Positions 32,921-41,886 of a DNA stretch of 64,000 nt are shown in pieces. The stretch covers positions 6,818,001 to 6,882,000 of the forward strand of contig NZ_CP108454.1 in assembly GCF_036240795.1 (NCBI RefSeq), read 5' to 3'. The first letter of the stretch is position 1, and each line of letters begins with the position of its first letter. The position numbers and the translations under genes are program-made. Below the pieces are notes generated by a model, which worked only from the letters and a program-made list of their open reading frames with translations, was not told where the DNA came from and searched no databases. The stretch is from Streptomyces sp. NBC_01268 (GTDB lineage Bacteria; Actinomycetota; Actinomycetes; Streptomycetales; Streptomycetaceae).

Positions 32921-33967
32921 ATGACGGAACAGACCGCCCGGCCGCCCCGGGCCCCGCACCCCGCCGGCACCCCTGACGCCCCCGACGTCCCGCGTCCCGC
33001 GCCCGTCCTCCAGCCCCTCGGCCGGGTGCGCCACGACTGGCCGCGCTCCTTCGCCGACCGGCTCACCGCGCCGCTGCCCGGTGTCCGCGCCATGGCCCGG
33101 CTCGCCCGCGAGGGTGCCGTCCGCCCCGGGCCCGAGGGGCTGCGGGACATCCCGCTGCTCCCGTTCGCCCCCGGGCCGTTGCCCGAGGCCGGGCCCGGCA
33201 CCCTCGCCGTCACCTGGGCGGGACACGCCAGCTGGGTGCTGCGGATCGGCGGGCTGACCGTGCTCACCGACCCCGTCTGGTCGCGCCGCATCCTCGGCAC
33301 CTCGGCGCGGCTCACTCCCGTCGGCGTCCGCTGGGAGGACCTGCCGCGCGTCGACGCCGTCGTCATCAGCCACAACCACTTCGACCACCTCGACGCCCCC
33401 ACCCTCCGACGCCTCCCGCGCCACACCCCGGTCTTCGTGCCCGCCGGGCTCGGCCGCTGGTTCACCCGCCGCCGGTTCAGCCGCGTCACCGAGCTCGACT
33501 GGTGGGAGGCGGCCGAACTCGACGGCGTGCGCTTCGAGTGCGTCCCGGCGCACCACTGGTCCAAGCGCACCCTCCTGGACACCTGCCGCTCCCTGTGGGG
33601 CGGCTGGGTGATCGGCGACCGGGAGGGGCGGCGGGTCTACTTCGCCGGGGACACCGGCTACGGCCACTGGTTCGCCGAGATCGGCCGGCGCCACCCCGGC
33701 ATCGACCTCGCGCTGCTCCCGATCGGCGCGTACGACCCGCGCTGGTGGCTCAGCGACGTCCACACCGACCCGGAGGAGGCCGTGCGGGCCTTCCAGGACC
33801 TCGGTGCGCGGCGGATGGCGCCCATGCACTGGGCGACCTTCGTGCTCTCCTCCGAGCCCGTCCTCGAACCGCTCACCCGCGTGCGGGCCGCCTGGGAGCG
33901 CGCCGGGCTGCCCCGCGAGGACCTGTGGGACCTCGCGGTCGGAGCCTCACGGGCGGTCAGCCCTTAG
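32921..33967 (+). CDS. MBL-fold hydrolase (NAPE-PLD/UlaG-like)
   Basis: 348 residues. WAGHASWVLRIGG begins the fold, SHNHFDHLD is the HxHxDH metal motif, and VPAHHWSKRT, FAGDTGYGHWF and MAPMHWATFVLS supply the remaining metal His/Asp. The layout matches N-acyl-phosphatidylethanolamine phospholipase D-like enzymes. GGAGG precedes the ATG. The frame is open upstream to a GTG at 32796 through an Ala/Lys/Thr/Pro-rich repeat, but that start lacks a usable ribosome site. It overlaps the convergent DedA gene by 11 bases. Confidence 0.85.
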   Translation: MTEQTARPPRAPHPAGTPDAPDVPRPAPVLQPLGRVRHDWPRSFADRLTAPLPGVRAMARLAREGAVRPGPEGLRDIPLLPFAPGPLPEAGPGTLAVTWAGHASWVLRIGGLTVLTDPVWSRRILGTSARLTPVGVRWEDLPRVDAVVISHNHFDHLDAPTLRRLPRHTPVFVPAGLGRWFTRRRFSRVTELDWWEAAELDGVRFECVPAHHWSKRTLLDTCRSLWGGWVIGDREGRRVYFAGDTGYGHWFAEIGRRHPGIDLALLPIGAYDPRWWLSDVHTDPEEAVRAFQDLGARRMAPMHWATFVLSSEPVLEPLTRVRAAWERAGLPREDLWDLAVGASRAVSP

Positions 33968-34610
33968 GGTTTCCGCCGGGCTGCTCCGCCGTCCGCCCCC
34001 GCAGCCGCCGCCACAGCGAGGGTGCCGCGCCGAGCAGCACCGTCAGACCGACCGCCGCCACCACGCCCTGCCACGGCTCGGGGAAGAGCGAGCCGCCCAG
34101 GATGCCGATGAGCTGGTACGTCGCCGCCCAGGCCAGGCACGCGGGCAGGTCACCGCGGGCGAAGCGGCGCAGCGGCATCCCGGCGAGCAGACAGGCCAGC
34201 ATCACCGGGATCCGTCCCGCCGGCACCAGCCGGGAGAGCACCAGCACCGGCACCTGATGGGTCTCCAGGCGCTTCTGGGCCTGGGCGAGCCGCTCCGGGG
34301 TGACCCGGCCGCGCAGCGCCGCCAGCCAGCGCGAGCCGTTGCGGGAGCGGACCCCCCGCTGTCCGAGCCAGTACAGGGCCAGGTCGCCCAGGAACGCCGC
34401 GGAGGCCGACACCACGAAGACGTAGAGCAGGGCCAGCGGCGCCGTCTGGTGGAAGGCCACCACCGCGGCCGAGCTGACGATCGCCCCGGTCGGCACCACC
34501 GGCACCAGCGCGCCGAGCGCCACGAGCAGGAACAGCGAGGGATAGCCGACGGCCTGCTGCGTCGACTCCGGCGGCAGCTCGCGCACCGCCGTCACGATCC
34601 GGTCGATCAC
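33957..34610 (-). CDS. DedA/VTT-family membrane protein
   Basis: 217 residues. About five hydrophobic segments, with the family's re-entrant features: ALVPVVPTGAIVSSAA near the start, LGDLALYWLGQRGVRS, and VLVLSRLVPAGRIPVMLACLLAGM (the conserved R-x-x-P-x-G region). DedA proteins act as lipid scramblases/undecaprenyl-phosphate or phospholipid carriers in the inner membrane; which one cannot be told. GTG start overlaps the stop of the MBL gene upstream (GTGA), so the two are coupled. Confidence 0.85.
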   Translation of the reverse strand: MIDRIVTAVRELPPESTQQAVGYPSLFLLVALGALVPVVPTGAIVSSAAVVAFHQTAPLALLYVFVVSASAAFLGDLALYWLGQRGVRSRNGSRWLAALRGRVTPERLAQAQKRLETHQVPVLVLSRLVPAGRIPVMLACLLAGMPLRRFARGDLPACLAWAATYQLIGILGGSLFPEPWQGVVAAVGLTVLLGAAPSLWRRLRGRTAEQPGGNPKG

Positions 34611-35386
34611 CGGGCGACCTCCGGCCGCACCCGCTCGCCGTGGCCGAGGAGGTGCACCGCGACCTTGGGCGCCAGCCGGGCCGCGTGCCGGACGAACTCG
34701 TCGCCCGGGGCGTGGAACTCGTGGGGCCGGATCGCGTCCATGCCGATCGGCCAGTACGTGCCGTAGTGCACCGGCACCGCGGCGGCGGGCGAGAGCGCGG
34801 CGAGCGCCTGCGCGGCCCGGCCCGCGTCGAGGTGCCCGTGGCCGAGGTACGGCCCCCAGCCGCCGACCGGCAGGAGCGCCACGTCCACGGGGCCGACGGC
34901 CTCCGCCATGGCGTCGAACAGGCCGGTGTCACCGGCGAAGTAGGTCCGCGCCTCGCCCTCCACCACGTAGCCGAGCGCGGGGGAGCGGTGCGGTCCGACC
35001 GGCAGTCGCCGCCCGTCGTGCAGCGCGGGGACGGCCCGTACGGTCACGCCCTCGACGCCGACCTCGTCGCCGGGCGTGACCTCGGTGAGCCGCAGGCCCA
35101 GCCCGTCGAGCCGCCGCAGCGCCGGTACGGCCCGCGGCGCGCCGGCCGGGACGATCACCCGGGTGCCGGGGGCGAGCCGGGCCAGCGAGGGCAGGTGGAG
35201 GTGGTCGGCGTGCAGATGCGAGACGAGCACGGCCTCGGCGCGGGCCGCCTCGGGCGGGGGCAGCTCGCCGCGGCGGCGGCGCAGGTGCGCGAGCCGCCGG
35301 GTGAACAGCGGGTCCGTCAGGAAGCGGACCCCGGAGTCCTCGACCGTGCATGTGGCATGACCCCACCAGGTGACCTCCACCGGCAC
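34607..35386 (-). CDS. MBL-fold hydrolase (UlaG-like), coupled to DedA
   Basis: 259 residues. VTWWGHATCTVEDSG, SHLHADHLHLPS (HxHxDH), VRAVPALHDG, FAGDTGLFDAM and VPVHYGTYWPI carry the metal ligands of a compact metal-dependent hydrolase. There is another MBL gene 640 bp away on the other strand, with a different N-terminus, so this is not a recent duplication. AAGGG precedes the GTG. Coupling with DedA suggests a shared membrane-lipid or envelope role, which is inference. Confidence 0.85.
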   Translation of the reverse strand: MPVEVTWWGHATCTVEDSGVRFLTDPLFTRRLAHLRRRRGELPPPEAARAEAVLVSHLHADHLHLPSLARLAPGTRVIVPAGAPRAVPALRRLDGLGLRLTEVTPGDEVGVEGVTVRAVPALHDGRRLPVGPHRSPALGYVVEGEARTYFAGDTGLFDAMAEAVGPVDVALLPVGGWGPYLGHGHLDAGRAAQALAALSPAAAVPVHYGTYWPIGMDAIRPHEFHAPGDEFVRHAARLAPKVAVHLLGHGERVRPEVAR

Positions 35387-35541
35387 GCCGCCCTTCCTCG
35401 TCCGTTCCGCCCGTCGTCCCGGCCTGTCCGCGACCCCTTCCGTAACGAGGGTAAATGTCCGGTGCCGTCGGTGTGGCCGGTCTTCGACGGAGCACCCGCA
35501 GGCGGTACGCGGAAGATCTCCTCGGGTGTCCGGCGACGCAG

Positions 35542-35547
35542 TAGGGT
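35542..35547 (+). promoter_or_regulatory. Possible leaderless promoter -10
   Basis: TAGGGT, six bases before the ATG at 35554, and no ribosome site. Transcription would begin at the start codon. Confidence 0.45.
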
Positions 35548-35553
35548 CGCCCC

Positions 35554-35958
35554 ATGAACGACGTTCGGGTGGCGGCGATCGCCAGCCTCACCCCGCTCGA
35601 AGAGCTCGACGAAGATCCCTTCCTGGTCGACACCCGCAGCCAGCACGCCATGTGCGTCCGCTGGGCCGTGGACAAGGGGTACGTGGTGGCGAGGCGGCTG
35701 CTGTTCTACGGCATCCGGCCGGACCACGAGGCCCTGTGGGCTGACGTCGACGCGGGGGTCGTGGACCTGTTCGTCGCCCCGAACGAGCGTGTCCTGGCCC
35801 GCGCGCTGACGGACGTGCCGGAGTTCCTCGCCGAGTGCGAGCGGCGCGGGGTGCGGCTGGAGACCGCGGGACTCGACGAACCCGCGTACGACGCGCCGAT
35901 GAAGGCCGGGGTGCACCGGCGCATGTCCATGCCCACCGCCGGGTACGACGGCTGCTGA
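35554..35958 (+). CDS. Conserved-looking protein of unknown function
   Basis: 134 residues, no signal or membrane segment. The sequence alternates short strands and helices (VRVAAIASLTPLEELDEDPF, YVVARRLLFYGIRPDHEALW, VDLFVAPNERVLARALTDV), somewhat like the N-terminal resolvase fold, but no catalytic Ser motif is present. There is no ribosome site and TAGGGT is positioned for a leaderless transcript. Function unknown. Confidence 0.6.
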   Translation: MNDVRVAAIASLTPLEELDEDPFLVDTRSQHAMCVRWAVDKGYVVARRLLFYGIRPDHEALWADVDAGVVDLFVAPNERVLARALTDVPEFLAECERRGVRLETAGLDEPAYDAPMKAGVHRRMSMPTAGYDGC

Positions 35959-36055
35959 GAGCGCCCGGACCCACCCGCCTTTTCCCCGGCCGACCTGCGC
36001 GCGGTGGCCGTTGTGCCACGCTTGGGGCAGGAAACGGGTGAAAGGTGAACCAGGC

Positions 36056-38233
36056 GTGGGTGAACGGCGAGGGCGTCCCACCGGCCGCTGGCGGAGCACG
36101 GGCCGGGCCGCGATGCGGGTGATCACGGTCTGGGTGGTCTCCACCCTCACCCTGCTGGTCCTCGCCGGCGTCCTGCCCGACTTCCAGCTCCAGTCCCGCG
36201 ACGGCGACAGCCTCACCACGATCGCGTTCACCGCCGCCCTGGGCGCGGGGGCCTTCGGTCTGCTCAGCGCCCTCGTGTGGCCGCTGATCGTGCGCGCGCT
36301 GCTGCTCGTACCGGCTCTGGTGCTCGGCCTGTTGGTGTTCTTCCTCAACGGCTCGCTGCTGCTCGTCGCGCTCTGGCTCACCCCCGACGGGCGCGGCACC
36401 GCGGCCCCGCAGACCGCCGTCCTGGTGGCCGCCGTGATGTCCGCGGTCGCCTCGGCCACCGCCACCTCCCTCGCCGTGCGCGACGACGAGGCGTACCGGC
36501 GGCGCCTCTACCGGCTCGCCGACCGCCGGCGCCCCCGCCTCGCGCGCGGCCCGGAACCCGCCCCCGGCACGGTCATCCTGCAACTCGACGGCGTCGGCCA
36601 CCGGGTGCTCCGCGACGCCGTCGACGACGGCCTGATGCCCACCGTCGCCGACTGGCTCGCCACCACCCACCGCCTCACCGACTGGCGCACCGACTGGTCC
36701 AGCCAGACCGGCGCCAGCCAGCTCGGCATCCTGCACGGCTCCAACGAGGACGTGCCGGCCTTCCGGTGGTACGAGAAGGACACCGGCCGGCTCATGGTCT
36801 CCAACCGCCCCGCCGGCGCCGTCGAACTCCAGCGCCGCGCCGTCGAGCGCACCGGCGACGGCGGACTGCTCACCTTCGACGGCGCCTCCCGCGGCAACCT
36901 CTTCAGCGGCGGCGCCGACCAGCTCGCCCTGGTCCTGTCGATGGCCGCCCGCCGGGGCCGCCGCAACCGTTCGCGGTCCGGCTACTTCGCGTACTTCTCC
37001 GACCCCGCCAACGCGGTCCGCACCGCCGGCTCCTTCGTCACCGAGACGCTGCGCGAGGTGGCCCAGTCGACCCGGGCGCGGCTGCGCCGCGAGACGCCCC
37101 GGGTCTCCCGTGGCGGCCTCTACCCCCTCGTCCGGGCCTTCGCCACGGTCATCGAGCGGGACGTGGTGGTCGCCGCGGTGATGGGCGACATGCTCGCCGG
37201 CCGGACCGCCGTCTACGCCGATCTGGTCGCCTACGACGAGGTCGCCCACCACTCCGGGCCACAGGGCCACGACACCGACCAGGTGCTGCGGCGGCTCGAC
37301 CGCTCGCTCGCCCTGATCGCCCAGGTCGCCGAGCACGCGCCCCGCCCGTACCGGATCGTGCTGCTCTCCGATCACGGCCAGAGCCCGGGGAAGACCTTCG
37401 AGGACGCGTACGGGCTGGCCCTGCGCGACCTCGTCCGGGCGGGCTGCGGGCTGCCGGTGCCGCGGCGGGTGCGGCGCATCCGCCGGGGGCACCCCCAGGC
37501 GGAGTCCGGGGGAGGCTCGGAGGCCAGGGACGCGGCCCGCGACGCACTGCGCGGCGCGCTGCACCGGACCGTCGACGAGACGGCCGAGCAGGGCAGGGAA
37601 GGGGCGGAGGCGGCCGCGGTGGCGGCGGCCCGGGCGCCCGAGCCGCTGGTGCTGGCCTCCGGCAACCTCGGCCTGGTCTCCTTCCCGGGCGTGCCGCACC
37701 GGATGACCCGCGAGGAGATCGACCGGCTCCACCCCGCGCTCCTGCGCACCCTCGCCCACCACCCGGGCATCGGCTTCCTGCTGGTGGCGAGCGAGGAGCA
37801 CGGCTCGGTGGTGCTGGGCCGCGACGGGGTCGAGGTGCCGGTCGCGGAGCTGACCGACGACGGGCCGCTCGCCGTCTTCGGCCCGGGCGCGGCGGACGCG
37901 GTGCGGCGCACCGACGGTTTCCCGCACGTCGCCGACATCATGGTCAACTCGATGTACGACCCGGCGACGGGCACCGTGCACGCCTTCGAGGAGCAGATCG
38001 GCTCCCACGGGGGCCTCGGCGGCGAGCAGGGGCGTCCGTTCCTCCTCTGGCCGCGCGAGCTGACGGAGCCGCCCGCCGGGATCGTGGGGGCGGAGCAGGT
38101 GCACCGGGTGCTGCGGGGCTGGCTGCGGGAGAACGAGGGGCCGCAGGTGCCGCTGGAGATTTCACCGTCCAGCAGCGATGCGGAAGCATTTCTTCCGGTC
38201 GTGGACCCGGCCGTACAGGACAAAAGCGGCTGA
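36056..38233 (+). CDS. Membrane protein: holin-like N-terminus fused to an alkaline-phosphatase-fold domain
   Basis: 725 residues. Residues about 20-145 contain four hydrophobic helices (VWVVSTLTLLVLAGVL; LLSALVWPLIVRALLLVP; LGLLVFFLNGSLLLVALWL; TAVLVAAVMSAVASATATSL), the phage-holin-family-4 layout. From about 170 on is an alkaline phosphatase/phosphodiesterase-type domain: VILQLDGVGHRVL (metal Asp), SSQTGASQLG (nucleophile region), YDEVAHHSG, LLSDHGQSPG and GSHGGLGG (metal ligands). It is probably anchored in the membrane with the hydrolase domain cytosolic. GTG at 36056 is chosen for fit; GTG 36038 and ATG 36113 are alternatives. Confidence 0.78.
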   Translation: MGERRGRPTGRWRSTGRAAMRVITVWVVSTLTLLVLAGVLPDFQLQSRDGDSLTTIAFTAALGAGAFGLLSALVWPLIVRALLLVPALVLGLLVFFLNGSLLLVALWLTPDGRGTAAPQTAVLVAAVMSAVASATATSLAVRDDEAYRRRLYRLADRRRPRLARGPEPAPGTVILQLDGVGHRVLRDAVDDGLMPTVADWLATTHRLTDWRTDWSSQTGASQLGILHGSNEDVPAFRWYEKDTGRLMVSNRPAGAVELQRRAVERTGDGGLLTFDGASRGNLFSGGADQLALVLSMAARRGRRNRSRSGYFAYFSDPANAVRTAGSFVTETLREVAQSTRARLRRETPRVSRGGLYPLVRAFATVIERDVVVAAVMGDMLAGRTAVYADLVAYDEVAHHSGPQGHDTDQVLRRLDRSLALIAQVAEHAPRPYRIVLLSDHGQSPGKTFEDAYGLALRDLVRAGCGLPVPRRVRRIRRGHPQAESGGGSEARDAARDALRGALHRTVDETAEQGREGAEAAAVAAARAPEPLVLASGNLGLVSFPGVPHRMTREEIDRLHPALLRTLAHHPGIGFLLVASEEHGSVVLGRDGVEVPVAELTDDGPLAVFGPGAADAVRRTDGFPHVADIMVNSMYDPATGTVHAFEEQIGSHGGLGGEQGRPFLLWPRELTEPPAGIVGAEQVHRVLRGWLRENEGPQVPLEISPSSSDAEAFLPVVDPAVQDKSG

Positions 38234-38299
38234 TTTGGAGCGCCGTCTCAGCAGGCGGACGATGGGTGCGTTTGTACGACGAGAGGCGCACCACCCCCC

Positions 38300-39715
38300 A
38301 TGAGCACGGCCACCCTTGAGACCCACCGCCGCACCCCCGACGAGGAGCCGCAGCCCGAGCACCGGCCGGACGGGGAAGCGACCGGGAAGCACGCCCGCGG
38401 CTTCGGCCTCCCCGTCGCCACCGCCCTCGTCGTCGGCAACATCATCGGCGGCGGCATCTTCCTCCTCCCCGCCTCCGTCGCCCCCTACGGCACCATCAGC
38501 CTGGTCGCCTTCGGCATCCTCACCCTCGGCGCGCTCTCCCTCGCCCTGGTCTTCGGCCGGCTCGCCCACCGGCACCCGCAGACCGGCGGCCCGTACGTCT
38601 ACGCCCGCGCCGCGTTCGGCGACTTCGCCGGCTTCCTCGCCGCCTGGTCGTACTGGATCACCACCTGGGTCTCCAACGCCGCGCTCGCCGTCGCCGCCGT
38701 CGGCTACCTCGACGTGCTCGTCCCGATCCACGAGTCCACGGCCGCCACCATCGGCGCCGCCCTGCTCGTCCAGTGGCTGCCCGCGCTCGCCAACCTGGCC
38801 GGCACCCGCTACGTCGGTGCCGTCCAGCTGGTCGCGACGGTGCTCAAGTTCGTCCCGCTGCTGCTGGTCGCCGTCGGCGGACTGTTCTTCTTCGACAGCG
38901 CCAACCTCGGCCCCTTCCGGGCCGGCGACACGAGCGCGCTCGGCGCGGTCTCCGCGTCCGCCGCGATCCTGCTCTTCAGCTACCTCGGCGTCGAGTCCGC
39001 AGCCGTCAGCGCAGGCGAGGTCCGCGACCCGCGCCGCAACGTCGGCCGCGCCACCGTCCTCGGCACCCTCGGCGCCGCCGCGCTCTACCTGCTCGGCACC
39101 CTCGCCGTCTTCGGCACCGTCGCCCACGACAAGCTGATCACCTCCACCGCGCCCTTCTCCGAGGCCGTCGACGTCATGTTCGGCGGCTCCTGGGGCGGCG
39201 CCGCCGTCGCCTGCATGGCACTGGTCTCGATGGTCGGCGCGCTCAACGGCTGGACCCTGCTGAGCGCCCAGGCGCCCTACGCCGCCGCCCGCGACGGCCT
39301 CTTCCCGAAGGCCTTCACCGTCAAGCGGCGCGGCGTCCCCACGGTCGGCGTCCTCGTGACCGTCGTCCTCGCCTCGCTCCTGACCGTCTACAACTACACG
39401 GCCGGCACCCAGGGCGTGTTCGAGATGCTGGTGCTCGTCACCACGTTCACCGCCACCGTCCCCTACCTGCTCTCCACGGCCGCCCAGGTCTACTTCCTGC
39501 TCTCCGGACAGGGCGAGAAGGTCTCGCCGGCCCGCCTCGCCCGCGACGCCGTCCTCGCCGTCGCCGCCTTCGGCTTCTCCCTCTGGCTCGTCGCGGGCTC
39601 CGGCTACGCGGCGGTCTACCAGGGCGTCCTCTTCCTCTTCGCGGGCGTCCTCGTCTACGCGGCGATGGCGGCGCGCAGGACGCGCGCTTCGGCGGCCGGG
39701 CGCGCCGAGGACTGA
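38300..39715 (+). CDS. APC-family amino acid permease
   Basis: 471 residues with about 12 membrane helices. The first helix contains the substrate-binding break NIIGGGIFLLP, followed by TLGALSLALVFGRLAHRHPQ and GPYVYARAAFGDFAGFLAAW. The sixth helix has FSYLGVESAAVSAGEVRDPRRN. This is closest to arginine/ornithine- or basic-amino-acid-type APC carriers (ArcD/PotE-like), though the substrate cannot be fixed. The hydrophilic N-terminus (about 34 residues) is acidic and basic. It stands alone, 66 bp after the holin-phosphatase gene. Confidence 0.87.
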   Translation: MSTATLETHRRTPDEEPQPEHRPDGEATGKHARGFGLPVATALVVGNIIGGGIFLLPASVAPYGTISLVAFGILTLGALSLALVFGRLAHRHPQTGGPYVYARAAFGDFAGFLAAWSYWITTWVSNAALAVAAVGYLDVLVPIHESTAATIGAALLVQWLPALANLAGTRYVGAVQLVATVLKFVPLLLVAVGGLFFFDSANLGPFRAGDTSALGAVSASAAILLFSYLGVESAAVSAGEVRDPRRNVGRATVLGTLGAAALYLLGTLAVFGTVAHDKLITSTAPFSEAVDVMFGGSWGGAAVACMALVSMVGALNGWTLLSAQAPYAAARDGLFPKAFTVKRRGVPTVGVLVTVVLASLLTVYNYTAGTQGVFEMLVLVTTFTATVPYLLSTAAQVYFLLSGQGEKVSPARLARDAVLAVAAFGFSLWLVAGSGYAAVYQGVLFLFAGVLVYAAMAARRTRASAAGRAED

Positions 39716-39888
39716 CCACCGGGGACCGACCGCGCCGGGGCGCCGCCGTGCCGCGGCGCGTGCGCCACCGCGCTCCGGCGCGCGCGCCCGCCGGTGCGGT
39801 GAATTCCGGTCCCGGCACGTAGGCCGCACGGGCGGTTGTGGCGTACGGGGCGGCTCGGGGCCGCCCCTACGGGGCAGGACGGATCTCC

Positions 39889-40227
39889 ATGAGGTCCCTC
39901 CCCGCGCGCCCCGGCGTCCCCGCCGTGCGGGCCCGGCGGTTCGCCGTCGCGGTGCTGCTCGTGCTCGCCGCGCTGCTCGGCACCGGGGGAGCCCTCGCCG
40001 GGACGCCCGGCGCGGAACCGCGCGCCGTCGGCGCGGCGGCCGACCCCGCGCCCGAGGTCCACGACCTCGCCGAGACCGACGCGACCACCCCCGGACGAGG
40101 AGCGCGGCGCCCGGCGCCGCCCCGCGGCGTGCGCACGACCGCGCCCGCCGCCGCTCCCGCTCCCGCTCCCGCGCCCGTACCGCCGCCGTGCGGCGACGCG
40201 CCCCGGTCGGCGGTGATGCGGTGCTGA
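39889..40227 (+). CDS. Small exported or anchored Pro/Ala-rich protein
   Basis: 112 residues. Hydrophobic segment FAVAVLLVLAALLGTGGALAG (about 18-38) after a basic head looks like a signal or anchor. The mature part is low-complexity: a long Ala-Pro run (APAPAPVPP) then CGDAPRSAVMRC with two cysteines at the very end. AGGACGGA precedes the ATG, and a GGGGCGG/CCGCCCC hairpin lies 22-42 bases upstream. Unknown function. A 53-residue gene follows 50 bp later. Confidence 0.55.
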   Translation: MRSLPARPGVPAVRARRFAVAVLLVLAALLGTGGALAGTPGAEPRAVGAAADPAPEVHDLAETDATTPGRGARRPAPPRGVRTTAPAAAPAPAPAPVPPPCGDAPRSAVMRC

Positions 40228-40277
40228 GAGGCCCGGCCTCCCCAGCACCCCCTCACCCCACCGCAAGGAGCTTCGTC

Positions 40278-40439
40278 ATGCCCGTGGACCCCTTCGCCGT
40301 GCTCAACGCGCTGCTGCGCGCCGAGGCGGCCCGTCAGGAACGCTCCGGCCACCCCGCGACAACGGAACACGAACCGGAACGGACCCCCCTCCGTGCCGCC
40401 CCCGGACCGGCCGCCGAACCGGAACCGACGGCTGACTGA
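40278..40439 (+). CDS. Small protein of unknown function (53 residues)
   Basis: AAGGAG lies seven bases before the ATG. The N-terminal helix (MPVDPFAVLNALLRAEAARQ) is amphipathic, and the rest is polar and Pro/Glu-rich. No cysteine, signal or membrane segment. The good ribosome site and position 50 bp after the Pro/Ala-rich protein gene suggest a real two-gene unit. Confidence 0.55.
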   Translation: MPVDPFAVLNALLRAEAARQERSGHPATTEHEPERTPLRAAPGPAAEPEPTAD

Positions 40440-40536
40440 CCCCCGGCCGGGCCCGGGACCCGCCGCGGGCGGGCCGTCCCACGCGGCCCGCTCACGGCAC
40501 GATCCCGCTCGCCCGCCGGGCGCTCCCGGCCGCCCG

Positions 40537-41250
40537 CTACCCGGCGGCCGCCGCCCGCGCCCGGTGGTCGTGCGCCGTCACCAGGGCCGTCACCGCGGCC
40601 GCCAGCAGCGCCATGGCGAGCAGTGCCGGGACCAGGGCCACCAGCGGGCCAGCCGCCAGGCAGCACACGCCGCCCACGAGGAGGGCGGTCGGGCGCGGGC
40701 CCGAGCAGCGCAGCACGATCGCCGCCGCGCCGAGCAGCAGCCGCGGCGGCCCGTCGTACGCGCAGCCCATGAGCAGCAGCACGAACGGCGGCGCCACCGA
40801 CAGCAGGGCCGTGCGCCGCAGGGTGGCCCGCAGCGCCGTGTCACCGGGGCTGGACACCCAGTACGAGACGAGGTGCAGCGTCCGCACCAGGCCGTAGCAG
40901 ACGACGAACACCACCGGCGCGGGCAGTCCGCCCGGCGCGTCCGCGAACACCTCCGGGACCGCGAGCGACACCACGAACACCACGGTCATCACGGTGACGA
41001 GCACCGCGAACAGGGCGCCGGAGTCCGCCCGTACGACATTGCCCAGCCAGGCGAAGGCACACCAGCACCACCACAGCAGCGCCAGCACCGTCATCGCGCC
41101 GACCACCCGCACCGGGGACGGATGGGCCGCCATCAACGCGGTCACCTGGGTGATCGCGTAGACGAAGACCAGATCGAAGAAGAGCTCGGCGGGCGTCACC
41201 TTGTGATCGCCCCCGGCCGCGACCATCCGCGCCCGTTCCCTGCCAGCCAC
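40537..41250 (-). CDS. Shortened LtrA-family membrane protein
   Basis: 237 residues from a GTG preceded by GGGGGA. The first half is typical low-temperature-requirement A (LtrA): VTPAELFFDLVFVYAITQVT, LLWWCWCAFAWLGNVV, VVFVVSLAVPEVF, VVCYGLVRTLHLVSYW. LtrA proteins are usually about 370-400 residues. Here the central region, including the signature HF-x-ERHGLI-x-IALGE, is missing, and the sequence joins two final hydrophobic helices (ALLVGGVCCLAAGPLVALVP). Function of the family is unclear; this form is likely reduced or non-functional. Confidence 0.72.
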   Translation of the reverse strand: MAGRERARMVAAGGDHKVTPAELFFDLVFVYAITQVTALMAAHPSPVRVVGAMTVLALLWWCWCAFAWLGNVVRADSGALFAVLVTVMTVVFVVSLAVPEVFADAPGGLPAPVVFVVCYGLVRTLHLVSYWVSSPGDTALRATLRRTALLSVAPPFVLLLMGCAYDGPPRLLLGAAAIVLRCSGPRPTALLVGGVCCLAAGPLVALVPALLAMALLAAAVTALVTAHDHRARAAAAG

Positions 41251-41466
41251 CGCATCCCCCTTGCGCAGCGCACACTTTCGGCCATCCAGGCGCGCACCCT
41301 ACAACGCCCGCACGGCACCCGGACCACGCCCCGGCATTACCTCCCGCGTAATCGACCCCCGCCGCCCGCCCCGGCATCCTCGTGAGCACCGGGTCCCGGG
41401 CGGCGCACTCCGCCCGGGCACCGGCCCCGATCCCGTAGAAACAGCCTTCCAGGAGGGTGATCCGCC

Positions 41467-41886
41467 ATGTCCCAGGCCCTGCTCGCCGGTCTCTCCCGCA
41501 CCACTCAGCCGCGGTCCATGGTGCGCCGGTTCCTCGCGCTCGACGCCGTCGTCACCGGCGGCAACGGGCTCGCCTACGCGGCCGCCTCCGGCCCCCTGGG
41601 CGAGCTCCTCGGAGTGGGCCGCGGCCTGCTGCTCGGACTCGGCGTCTTCCTCACCGTCTTCGCGGCCGGGGTGGCCTGGCTGGCGAGCCGGCCGCAGCCG
41701 CCGGTCCTCGGCGTCAAGGCCGTCGTCGACGCCAACCTGCTGTGGGCGGTGCTCAGCGTCGTCGCGCTCGTCGCCTGGCTGGAGCCCAGCACCGCGGGCG
41801 CCGTCTGGACGCTGCTCCAGGCGGGCACCGTCGCCGGCTTCGCCGCCCTCCAGTGGGGCGCGCTGCGGGCGACCGCTACGCCGTGA
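41467..41886 (+). CDS. Small four-helix membrane protein
   Basis: 139 residues with a strong AGGAGGG before the ATG. Four hydrophobic helices (about 25-48, 50-70, 82-104, 110-132). MVRRFLALDAVVTGGNGLAY and AVVDANLLWAVLSV are its most distinctive stretches. I know similar Streptomyces proteins only as hypothetical. It overlaps the convergent regulator gene by 11 bases. Confidence 0.7.
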   Translation: MSQALLAGLSRTTQPRSMVRRFLALDAVVTGGNGLAYAAASGPLGELLGVGRGLLLGLGVFLTVFAAGVAWLASRPQPPVLGVKAVVDANLLWAVLSVVALVAWLEPSTAGAVWTLLQAGTVAGFAALQWGALRATATP

